Positions 1-4,747 of a stretch of 5,255 nt of DNA are shown piece after piece. Numbering within the stretch: position 1 is the first letter of the stretch; each line of letters begins with the position of its first letter. Source of the DNA: an uncultured Pseudomonadota bacterium (GTDB taxonomy: Bacteria; Pseudomonadota; Gammaproteobacteria; Burkholderiales; Rhodocyclaceae); assembly GCA_946479855.1 (NCBI GenBank), contig CAMLHL010000114.1, positions 1 to 5,255 of the forward strand. Direction: 5' to 3'. Position numbers and translations under genes: made by a program. The notes under the pieces were generated by a model that saw nothing but the letters and a program-made list of their open reading frames with translations, searched no databases and was not told the DNA's origin.

Positions 1-986
1 TCGTCGGTCAGGAACAATTGCTCCGGCGGCAGCAGCGGCCGGGATTTGTCGCCCTGCAACAGGTTGTAGCGGGAACGGGTTTCGCTCCAGAAGGCGGCGA
101 TGGCGGCCGGCGCGTCGCCGTGCGTGACGAAGGCCGCATCCGGGGGCAGGTAGTCGAAAACGGTGGCCGTCTCGTCGAAGAACAGCGGCAGGTAGTACTC
201 GATGCCGGCGCTGGCGATGCCCTGGGAAATGTCCTTGTAGATGCCCGACTTGGCCGGATCCCCCTCGAAGGTCTCGCGGAAGGCCTGGCGGAAATGCGTG
301 CGCCCCTTGTCGTCCATCGGGAATTCTCGGGCCGGCAGCAGGCGCACTTCCGGCACCGGGTAGACCGTGCGCTGGGTATCGACGTCGAAGGTCTTGATGC
401 TCTCGATCTCGTCGTCGAACAGGTCGAGCCGGTAGGGTAGCTGCGAGCCCATCGGGAAGAGGTCGATCAGGCCGCCGCGGATCGAATACTCGCCGGGCGA
501 CACCACCTGCGTCACATGGGCGTAGCCTGCTAGTGTGACCTGGCTGCGCAGCTTCTCGGCATCGAGCTTCTCGCCCTTTTTGAAGGCGAAGGTGTAGGCG
601 GCCAGGAAGGCCGGCGGGGCCAGCCGGTAGACGGCGGTCGAGGCCGGCACGAGCAGGATGTCGAGCTCGCTTTGCGTCGCCGCCCAGAGCGTGGCGAGGC
701 GTTCGGAAACCAGGTCCTGGTGCGGCGAAAAGGTGTCGTAGGGCAGCGTTTCCCAGTCCGGCAGCAGGCGCACGCGCAGGTTCGGGGCGAACCACGGAAT
801 CTCGTCGAGCAGGCGCTGCGCATCGGCCGCGTTGGCGGTGATCACGGCGAGCAGCCTGCCCGGGTTGGCGACGGCGATTTCCGCCAGCGCCAGCGCATCG
901 GCCGACCCGGCCAGCGCCGGCAGATCGAGTCGGGTGCCGGCCTTGGGCAGGGCGGGGAGGGAAAGCAGGGGCTTGGAAGCGGACAC
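1..986 (-). CDS. mfd: Transcription-repair coupling factor Mfd, N-terminal part (cut by window edge)
   Basis: Mfd is the DNA translocase that pushes stalled RNA polymerase off damaged template and recruits UvrA for nucleotide excision repair. I translated the minus strand through to the left edge: 328 codons are open without a break, out of roughly 1,150 expected, so the RNA-polymerase-binding and helicase domains lie outside. The visible part is the UvrB-like N-terminal module. Landmarks seen are DWETLPYD (77-84), SPHQD (87-91), GEYSIRGGLIDLFPMG (165-180), YRLDLFDDEIES (185-196), FDVDTQRT (200-207) and GIEYYLPLFF (261-270). All match what I know of E. coli Mfd at the same spacing. The chosen start is GTG at 986. 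An in-frame TAA at 1019-1017 limits the frame and no ATG lies between. No good Shine-Dalgarno precedes the GTG, so a nearby alternative start is possible. Family identity is very secure. Confidence 0.97.
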   Translation of the reverse strand, partial: MSASKPLLSLPALPKAGTRLDLPALAGSADALALAEIAVANPGRLLAVITANAADAQRLLDEIPWFAPNLRVRLLPDWETLPYDTFSPHQDLVSERLATLWAATQSELDILLVPASTAVYRLAPPAFLAAYTFAFKKGEKLDAEKLRSQVTLAGYAHVTQVVSPGEYSIRGGLIDLFPMGSQLPYRLDLFDDEIESIKTFDVDTQRTVYPVPEVRLLPAREFPMDDKGRTHFRQAFRETFEGDPAKSGIYKDISQGIASAGIEYYLPLFFDETATVFDYLPPDAAFVTHGDAPAAIAAFWSETRSRYNLLQGDKSRPLLPPEQLFLTD

Positions 987-1183
987 TAAGAGGCGGGCGG
1001 CGTTGCGGGGCTTGGATTATAGCCGCTTCGGGCGGGGCGGGTTTTCGCTTTGCGCACCCCCAAAAAATCCAGTGAAGGCTGGAACAAAAAGCGGTGCAGC
1101 CTACCTTCGTTGATTCCCGTGCCTCGGTGGTGAACGCCGAGTTGGGCGATTGCGAGCGACTCAGCGTCGACGCAATACCCCAT
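986..1183 (-). CDS. Doubtful 65-residue open frame ending on the mfd start
   Basis: A minus-strand frame opens at an ATG (1183) with a strong GAGGAG ribosome site at 1190-1195, spaced six bases. It ends at a TAG that shares one base with the mfd GTG start (TAGTG). The product has no recognised domain. Its first half (MGYCVDAESLAIAQLGVHHR) is protein-like, while the last 20 residues read like translated GC-rich leader. Against it, the frame runs across a terminator-like hairpin (1062-1083) and across the TATAAT box that probably starts mfd transcription. The TAGTG junction is suggestive of coupling but could be chance. I hold it as a candidate only. Confidence 0.2.
   Translation of the reverse strand: MGYCVDAESLAIAQLGVHHRGTGINEGRLHRFLFQPSLDFLGVRKAKTRPARSGYNPSPATPPAS
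1016..1021 (-). promoter_or_regulatory. Probable -10 box of the mfd promoter
   Basis: The minus strand carries a perfect TATAAT 30 bases before the mfd GTG start, which would put transcription start near 1009 and leave a leader of about 23 bases. The matching -35 position is GC-rich and does not resemble TTGACA, so this rests on the -10 hexamer and its placement alone. Confidence 0.45.
1062..1083 (-). terminator. Weak intrinsic terminator candidate
   Basis: Reading the minus strand, TCCAG and CTGGA form a 5-bp stem with a 6-base loop, immediately followed by ATTTTTT-like sequence (six A's at 1062-1067 on the plus strand). The stem is short. If real, it would end a minus-strand transcript just upstream of mfd and insulate the mfd promoter. 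Confidence 0.35.
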
Positions 1184-1230
1184 GCGATGCTCCTCGGTGA
1201 TTCGGCGTGGCATGAACCTGCCTGCCTTAC

Positions 1231-1277
1231 GGTCAACCCAAAAAAACAGGCAAAAACTAAATGACTCCGGCCGAGCC
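1231..1277 (-). terminator. Candidate terminator downstream of the EthD-family gene
   Basis: Just after the stop at 1287 the minus strand has GGCTC and GAGTC pairing (one G-U) around a 5-base loop at 1277-1263. A T-rich run follows, with a block of five and a block of seven T's down to 1231. The stem is modest, but position and T-richness fit an intrinsic terminator. Confidence 0.45.
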
Positions 1278-1286
1278 TTTGTCGGT

Positions 1287-1646
1287 TCAGCCCGCTCGGT
1301 GCAGCTGCAGTTCCCCGGTATGGCTGCGGCTGGCGTTGATCAGCACCTTGCTGATCTGGACGACCGGTTCGACGTTCGTGTAATTGGGAATGTCGGCCAT
1401 GATTGCTTCGGCATGGGGGCCGAAGGCGGCCTGGAAGGCTTCCACAGTTTCGAAGAAGAGGTGGCCGGCGGCAGCGTAGGGCGCGGCGCTGTCCGGCGCG
1501 TCGCCGGCCAAGCCTTCATCCACGGCGATGCCCTTGCAGGCGTCGCCCAGCTTGTCCTTGACCATGGGCATGTGCTGGTTGCAGTAGTAGTCGATGTCGA
1601 AATGGCTGCCGGTTTGGTTGGGATACAGAACGCTGACCTTGATCAT
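1287..1646 (-). CDS. EthD-family protein (dimeric ferredoxin-like fold)
   Basis: This is a 119-residue protein of the EthD family, named after a small protein needed for ethyl tert-butyl ether degradation. Members form ferredoxin-like dimers and their chemistry is mostly unproven. Family features are seen in order. MIKVSVLYPN is the first strand. HFDIDYY (15-21) and HMPMV (25-29) follow, with the usual aromatic and His-Met-Pro signature. A FETVEAFQAAF helix (65-75) is next, then DIPNYTNVEPVVQISKV (85-101) as the closing strand pair. About 15 polar residues follow the normal end. The start at 1646 is chosen because GGAG sits eight bases upstream and the family begins M-I/V-K-V; an upstream in-frame ATG at 1694 would add 16 residues with no family match. 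It is transcribed away from the flavin reductase gene and stands alone. Substrate unknown. Confidence 0.9.
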   Translation of the reverse strand: MIKVSVLYPNQTGSHFDIDYYCNQHMPMVKDKLGDACKGIAVDEGLAGDAPDSAAPYAAAGHLFFETVEAFQAAFGPHAEAIMADIPNYTNVEPVVQISKVLINASRSHTGELQLHRAG

Positions 1647-1882
1647 GATGGAGTCTCCGTGGATTGGTTGGTTGTCGAGGGGCGCCCGGGGCACCAGCGG
1701 TTATCGTAGCAGTTGGTGAGAGCGGCAGGGTGGGGGGCGGATTGGTAGGCTGCTCCTCGATGTGTTGTCCCGTCGATATGATCCGGAATAGCTTGCCCGG
1801 CGCTGCTTTCTGCATGCCTTGACGGCTGCGTGGATGCGAGCGAAGCTGAGCATCGGACATGAAAATTCCGTGAGGTGCTGCC
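1647..1882. promoter_or_regulatory. Divergent intergenic region between EthD and flavin reductase genes
   Basis: Any promoters for the two divergent genes should lie here. For the plus-strand gene, TATGAT at 1777-1782 is the best -10-like hexamer, but nothing like TTGACA sits 16-18 bases upstream. For the minus-strand gene only a poor TACGAT match is visible near 1700. I find no convincing palindromic operator and no riboswitch that I recognise, so shared regulation of the two genes is only a possibility. Confidence 0.3.
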
Positions 1883-2425
1883 ATGCGTGAATTGCTGCTG
1901 AACAAGGCTTTTACCCTGATGGAGTCGGGGCCGGTGGTCCTGGTGACGACACATGACGGAGGAAAAGACAACATCATGACGATCTCCTGGACGATGGTGA
2001 TCGATTTCACGCCGGTATTCGCCATCACGACGGGGGAGTGGAATTACTCTTTCGCGGCGCTGCGAAAAAGCCGGGAGTGCGTCATCGCCATTCCCACTGT
2101 CGACCTGCTGGATACGGTAGTCGGCATCGGGACGTGCTCCGGGAAAGACACGGACAAGTTCGCCCGGTTCAAGCTTACAGCCGTGCCGGGCAAGGTGGTC
2201 AGGGCGCCCTTGATCGGGGAGTGCCTGGCCAACATCGAGTGCAAGGTGATCGACATCGTTGAAAAGCACAACATCGTCGTTCTGGAAGCGGTTGCCGCAT
2301 GGATCGATCCGGTACGCCCGGAGCGGCGCACGGTTCACGCTGTTGGCGACGGCACCTTCATTGTCGACGGGGGCAAGATCGACCGGCGGGAGATGATGGC
2401 TTCCAAGCTCCCGGACGGCATTTAG
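1883..2425 (+). CDS. Flavin reductase-like FMN-binding split-barrel protein
   Basis: The 180-residue product fits the flavin reductase-like / flavoredoxin group, which binds FMN in a split beta-barrel and passes electrons from NAD(P)H or a protein donor. Visible family landmarks are GPVVLVTTHDGGKDNIMTIS (16-35), the N-terminal barrel strands and flavin-contact region; the strand VFAITTGEWNYSF (45-57); CVIAIPTVDLLDTVV (66-80); and the characteristic GTCSGKDTDKFARFKLT (83-99), where the S-G-K-D-x-D-K-F run is typical. NIECKV (117-122) follows, then a long final strand. Length is normal for the family. The ATG at 1883 has GAGG seven bases upstream. A four-codon frame (ATG at 1859 to TGA) overlaps that ribosome site but is probably accidental. 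The gene is followed 33 bases later by a MOSC-domain gene, suggesting one operon. The physiological partner is not deducible. Confidence 0.9.
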   Translation: MRELLLNKAFTLMESGPVVLVTTHDGGKDNIMTISWTMVIDFTPVFAITTGEWNYSFAALRKSRECVIAIPTVDLLDTVVGIGTCSGKDTDKFARFKLTAVPGKVVRAPLIGECLANIECKVIDIVEKHNIVVLEAVAAWIDPVRPERRTVHAVGDGTFIVDGGKIDRREMMASKLPDGI

Positions 2426-2458
2426 CGATCAGGGCAAAACGGCGCAGGCACCTTGAAA

Positions 2459-2917
2459 ATGATCATTGAACGCATCTATGTCAGTGCAGTGCGTGGCGGC
2501 ACACAGACCGATTGCGAGCAGGCGGTGCTAGAGGCGGGCAAGGGGATCGTCGGCGACCGGAGCTTCGGGAAGAATGCCTATCCCGGCCAGAGCGTGACGC
2601 TGGTCGAGGCCGAGGAGATCGAACTTTTCTGCGCCGAGCGGCGGCGGCCGGTCGATTTGGCGATGACCCGGCGGAATCTGGTAACACGGGGGGTGCGCTT
2701 GACTGAACTGGTGGGCCGGGAATTCGCGATGGGCTCGGTACGGCTGCGCGGTGTCGAGCTGTGCGAACCCTGTTCGACGCTGGGGGCGCGGCTGGCCGAT
2801 GCGTCGCTGTCGCCGGCCGAGGTGGTCAGGCGCTGGGTTGGGTGCGGCGGACTGTTGGCGGACGTACTCGCATCCGGGGTGATTCGGTGCGGAGATCGTG
2901 TCGAGGGGGGCGAGTAG
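2459..2917 (+). CDS. MOSC domain-containing protein
   Basis: This is a stand-alone MOSC domain of 152 residues. MOSC domains occur at the C-terminus of molybdenum-cofactor sulfurases and in the YiiM/YcbX-type proteins that handle sulfur or reduce N-hydroxylated compounds with molybdenum cofactor. Visible signature: EAGKGIVGDRSFG (25-37), GQSVTLVEAEEIE (43-55), TRRNLVTRGVRLTELVGREF (70-89), then LCEPC (101-105), whose second cysteine sits where the conserved MOSC cysteine is expected, and GGLLADVLASGVIRCGD (130-146). The start is uncertain: ATG at 2459 is preferred, with AGG ten bases before it. An in-frame TTG at 2453 with AGG four bases upstream would add two residues. It lies 33 bases after the flavin reductase gene on the same strand, so co-transcription is likely. 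A flavoprotein partner would fit the reductase role of some MOSC proteins, but that is inference. Confidence 0.9.
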   Translation: MIIERIYVSAVRGGTQTDCEQAVLEAGKGIVGDRSFGKNAYPGQSVTLVEAEEIELFCAERRRPVDLAMTRRNLVTRGVRLTELVGREFAMGSVRLRGVELCEPCSTLGARLADASLSPAEVVRRWVGCGGLLADVLASGVIRCGDRVEGGE

Positions 2918-2977
2918 CGACGATTTTCGGCGTGGGCAGTCAAATGCGACGGTCGCCCGCTAAGAACGGCCAAAATT

Positions 2978-3003
2978 GAAAACGGGGCGTCGGCCCCGTT
3001 TTC
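2978..3003. terminator. Bidirectional intrinsic terminator
   Basis: A perfect 11-bp inverted repeat (GAAAACGGGGC and GCCCCGTTTTC) surrounds a 4-base loop. The A-run on one side and the T-run on the other make it work on either strand. It sits between convergent genes, 60 bases after the MOSC stop and 24 bases after the stop of the minus-strand gene at 3028. Confidence 0.9.
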
Positions 3004-3027
3004 TCTGTGTGAATGCGTCGGCCGTTT

Positions 3028-3714
3028 TTACATGCCGAGCGACTTGAGCAGTTCGTCGTGCTCGTCCGAGGCAGCAATGGGTTGGGCGGCAGCCGGCTTT
3101 TGTGCATGGACCTGGGCGAGCAATTCGTCCGGGTCGGGAGCTTCGCTGGCTTCGAAGTCGTTGAGCTTGATGAACTCGGTCTTGTCCATGGCGAGTTCGA
3201 GATAGAAGATGTTGTTCCGGCCGGTGTAGAAGGTCACGCGGCGGGCTTCCGGCTTGTCGAGGTTGGTGTCGACACTGAGCATGACCTGCTTGTTCAGGGC
3301 GAGCATCTTGGGCTGGTTTTGCGTGATGTGGGTTTGCAGTTCGCGCCCCACCTTGCCGGTAAAGTCGCCGACGATCTGGTTCATCAACTCGCCCATGACG
3401 TTCCCGACTTCGTCGGCAGTGTGCGAGGAGGCCAGGCCTTCCTTGTCCATGCCCATGTACAGCATGTAGCTTTCATACAGTTCCATGGCGGCCGGGGCGG
3501 AGAAGTTGATGACGACGAGGCCGGAGAAGCCGCCGTCGAACAGCACGAAGCAGCCGATATCGGGCTTCAGGCAGGTCTTGGTGATGCGCTGGACCATGCC
3601 GGAGTAGTGGATCTGGCTCTGGGTGGCGATGGAGAGTACCTTGGTGACGGAATTGCACAGGCTTCTCAGAATGTCTTCGGTGCCGTAGACGACGGCAATT
3701 TCTTGGCTGTTCAT
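3028..3714 (-). CDS. DUF3334-type protein with CheX-like motif and CheZ-like tail
   Basis: The 228-residue product resembles what I recall as the DUF3334 family, which has no assigned function. Landmarks: SGMVQRITKTCLKPDIGCFV (38-57), FDGGFSGLVVINF (59-71), DEVGNVMGELMNQIVGDFTG (101-120) and NQPKMLALNKQVMLSVDT (133-150). Residues E109-L-M-N112, with P135 22 residues further on, match the E-x2-N plus proline pattern of CheC/CheX phosphatases that dephosphorylate CheY. The usual D/S four residues before the Glu is N105. After about residue 188 comes an acidic, Ala/Pro-rich linker. The last residues (DEHDELLKSLGM) resemble the CheY-binding C-terminus of CheZ. No signal peptide or membrane segment is present, so it should be cytoplasmic. 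The ATG at 3714 is chosen by family match; the frame stays open further upstream to 3996, but that part is arginine/proline-rich shadow sequence. No clear Shine-Dalgarno is seen. Confidence 0.88.
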   Translation of the reverse strand: MNSQEIAVVYGTEDILRSLCNSVTKVLSIATQSQIHYSGMVQRITKTCLKPDIGCFVLFDGGFSGLVVINFSAPAAMELYESYMLYMGMDKEGLASSHTADEVGNVMGELMNQIVGDFTGKVGRELQTHITQNQPKMLALNKQVMLSVDTNLDKPEARRVTFYTGRNNIFYLELAMDKTEFIKLNDFEASEAPDPDELLAQVHAQKPAAAQPIAASDEHDELLKSLGM

Positions 3715-3749
3715 GGCTTGGTGACGGCCCCGCAGTTGTGGTGTCGGCA

Positions 3750-3758
3750 TATATAGCA
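3750..3758 (-). promoter_or_regulatory. Extended -10 promoter candidate for the gene at 3714
   Basis: The minus strand reads TGCTATATA, an extended -10 arrangement (TG, one base, then TATATA), with its last base 36 positions before the ATG at 3714. The -35 region is poor, which is tolerated in extended -10 promoters. The leader would be about 30 bases. Confidence 0.4.
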
Positions 3759-3770
3759 CAGGTCGCAGCA

Positions 3771-3827
3771 GGCTGTGCCGCCGTTTGCCATGATTGGCGG
3801 CCTGTTCCGGGAAATGGCGGCACAGCC
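3771..3827. repeat. Perfect 12-bp inverted repeat with 33-base spacer
   Basis: The arms GGCTGTGCCGCC (3771-3782) and GGCGGCACAGCC (3816-3827) are exact reverse complements. The spacer contains another GGCGGC (3796-3801), which can pair with the left arm's GCCGCC instead, so two alternative folds compete. Immediately right of the second arm is a 12-base perfect palindrome (3827-3838), then sequence (3843-3855) that is nearly complementary to 3801-3811. This is far denser symmetry than elsewhere in the window. It could act as a processing or termination structure after the small gene at 3870, as a structured leader for the gene at 3714, or be a short palindromic repeat element. Confidence 0.75.
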
Positions 3828-3838
3828 CGGCGCGCCGG
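3827..3838. repeat. 12-base perfect palindrome
   Basis: CCGGCGCGCCGG is self-complementary across its whole length and shares its first base with the end of the adjacent inverted repeat arm. It could extend local hairpin formation or serve as a dimeric protein site; nothing further can be said from sequence. Confidence 0.6.
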
Positions 3839-3856
3839 TAAACCCGGAGAACAGGA

Positions 3857-3870
3857 GCCGTGCCGACGGC
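3857..3870 (-). terminator. Small hairpin at the end of the cysteine-rich gene
   Basis: On the minus strand GCCGT and ACGGC pair around a 4-base loop, starting on the last base of the TAG stop of the gene at 3870. It is followed by only a weakly T-rich stretch. It may be a weak terminator or part of the larger folded region to the left. Confidence 0.25.
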
Positions 3871-4073
3871 TATGGGCGTTGGCTTGCCGCAGCCAGCGTT
3901 TGTTCGGTGGCTTCTTCGCTGATGCCGCTGGCTTCGGTGAAATAGCCGCACAAGGGGCATTCGAAGCCGGGCGGGCAGTTGTGTTCGCGAGCACATTCGG
4001 CCTGGGTTTCATCGGTCAGAACCATTTGGCGAACGGCTTCGCAGCGAGCGAGCGGAGAGTCGAAAAAAGACAT
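3870..4073 (-). CDS. Small cysteine-rich protein, function unknown
   Basis: This encodes 67 residues with no assigned function. It is convincing as a gene because a full AGGAGG ribosome site sits just upstream of the ATG, which is the strongest in the window. Cysteines C27, C33, C39 and C42 form C-x5-C-x5-C-x2-C within AECAREHNCPPGFECPLCGYF (positions 25-45). The final CPLCGYF looks like half of a zinc ribbon, with H31 as a further possible ligand. A fifth cysteine, C11, lies in the N-terminal helix-like segment. The C-terminal third is rich in Glu and Ala. There is no signal peptide. It lies 81 bases after the hydrolase gene and 155 bases before the gene at 3714, all on the minus strand, so partial co-transcription is possible. 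Metal binding is inferred from the cysteine spacing only. Confidence 0.8.
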   Translation of the reverse strand: MSFFDSPLARCEAVRQMVLTDETQAECAREHNCPPGFECPLCGYFTEASGISEEATEQTLAAASQRP

Positions 4074-4153
4074 TTAAGCCTCCTCGTAGTGTGGTCTTTT
4101 ACCTAGTCTAGTCGGGATGCCGCCGATTGCTAGTCCGCAAGCGAATGCTGCGG

Positions 4154-4747
4154 TCAACGTCTCAAATGCAGCAAAAACCACTCGGCAATGCGATTGACCG
4201 CTTCTTCCCCGGTTTCCAGGACATGCATTTCGTGCACACCGCTCAGGTGCGCGGTGGCGCGGCGGTAGGCGGCGATGCCTGGGGCGTCATCTTCATCGAA
4301 GAGCATCAGCAGCGGGGCGACGAGCAGTTCAAGCGCCTGGACGCCGGCGCGATCGATCGGGCCGCCGTGGCAGGCGACGGCCCTGACCTGGGCGTCACGC
4401 TGGGCCGCGGCGCGGATCGCGGCCGGGGCGATGTCGCCGCTGGCGAAAATGGCCAGCGGGAGATCCTGCATATCGCCGTCGTTGCGGCACAGGTCGAGGC
4501 TGTCGATCAGCCGGAGGGCGAGGCGCGGCACGTTCTGCGTGGCATCAGCGAACTGGATTTCCTGCATCGTCAGCAATTCGATGGCCAGGACGGCGTAGCC
4601 GCGTGCCACGAGGTTGGCGGTGATCGTGGCGTCGGCCGGCACATGGTGCGAACGGGCCAGCAGGATCAGGCCGCGCGGCTGCTCCGGGCGCTCGAGCTGG
4701 CCATGCAGCGAGCCGTGCGGGGTGGGCCGGATGATGTCGCGGTTCAT
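4154..4747 (-). CDS. Alpha/beta-hydrolase-like protein with degenerate active site
   Basis: The 197-residue product has the outline of a short dienelactone-hydrolase-like alpha/beta hydrolase. GLILLARSHH (26-35) sits at the usual oxyanion strand. ITANLVARGYAVLAIELLT (42-60) is the next helix-strand pair. LPLAIFASGDIAPAAIRAAA (96-115) is at the nucleophile elbow, LLVAPLLMLFDEDD (141-154) at the acid strand, and VNRIAEWFLLHL (184-195) is the closing helix. In relatives I know the elbow reads like F-G-A-S-T-G. Here F-A-S-G-D-I puts glycine at the nucleophile position, with Ser103 shifted by one. The usual Thr-His loop before the last helix is also shortened. It may be a non-hydrolytic or altered-chemistry member. 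Its ATG overlaps the TGA of amrS (ATGA) and it has no Shine-Dalgarno of its own, so translation is probably coupled. An ATG-less extension upstream is just the amrS region in another frame. Confidence 0.82.
   Translation of the reverse strand: MNRDIIRPTPHGSLHGQLERPEQPRGLILLARSHHVPADATITANLVARGYAVLAIELLTMQEIQFADATQNVPRLALRLIDSLDLCRNDGDMQDLPLAIFASGDIAPAAIRAAAQRDAQVRAVACHGGPIDRAGVQALELLVAPLLMLFDEDDAPGIAAYRRATAHLSGVHEMHVLETGEEAVNRIAEWFLLHLRR

Larger units (their letters stand above)
987..1286. other. Intergenic stretch without a recognised gene
   Basis: About 300 bases separate mfd from the EthD-family gene. I see a TATAAT box for mfd (1016-1021), a weak hairpin followed by six T's on the minus strand (1062-1083), and a second hairpin before a T-rich run downstream of the EthD gene (1231-1277). 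Two short open frames are present. One is on the minus strand, 1183 to 986: 65 codons, with GAGGAG six bases before its ATG. The other is on the plus strand, 1094 to 1264: 56 codons from a GTG, ending in a lysine-rich tail. Neither translated product resembles a family I know, and they overlap each other, so at most one is real. The region may hold the decayed remnant of a gene. Confidence 0.5.

Noticed and set aside
18..440. Plus-strand open frame of 140 codons
   Set aside because: It is antisense to the well-matched mfd frame; its translation has no family character and arises from high GC.
1182..1709. Plus-strand open frame of 175 codons
   Set aside because: It lies opposite the EthD-family gene, whose motifs and ribosome site are clear.
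1643..2338. Minus-strand open frame of 231 codons opposite the flavin reductase
   Set aside because: The plus-strand product matches a known family over its full length; the antisense frame has no recognisable domain.
3013..3756. Plus-strand open frame of 247 codons
   Set aside because: It lies opposite the DUF3334-type gene, which has coherent conserved blocks; the antisense product is valine/glycine/aspartate-rich shadow sequence.
3715..3996. N-terminal extension of the DUF3334-type protein up to 3996
   Set aside because: The extra 94 residues are arginine/proline-rich, overlap the small cysteine-rich gene in another frame, and cross the inverted-repeat region and promoter candidate.
4105..4115. 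Tandem CTAGTCTAGTC upstream of the small cysteine-rich gene as an operator
   Set aside because: Two copies of a 5-base unit are too short to support a site without further evidence.
4132..4150. Hairpin CCGCA/TGCGG after the hydrolase stop as a terminator
   Set aside because: The stem is only five pairs with a large loop and no T-run follows on the minus strand, so it is not reported as a terminator.
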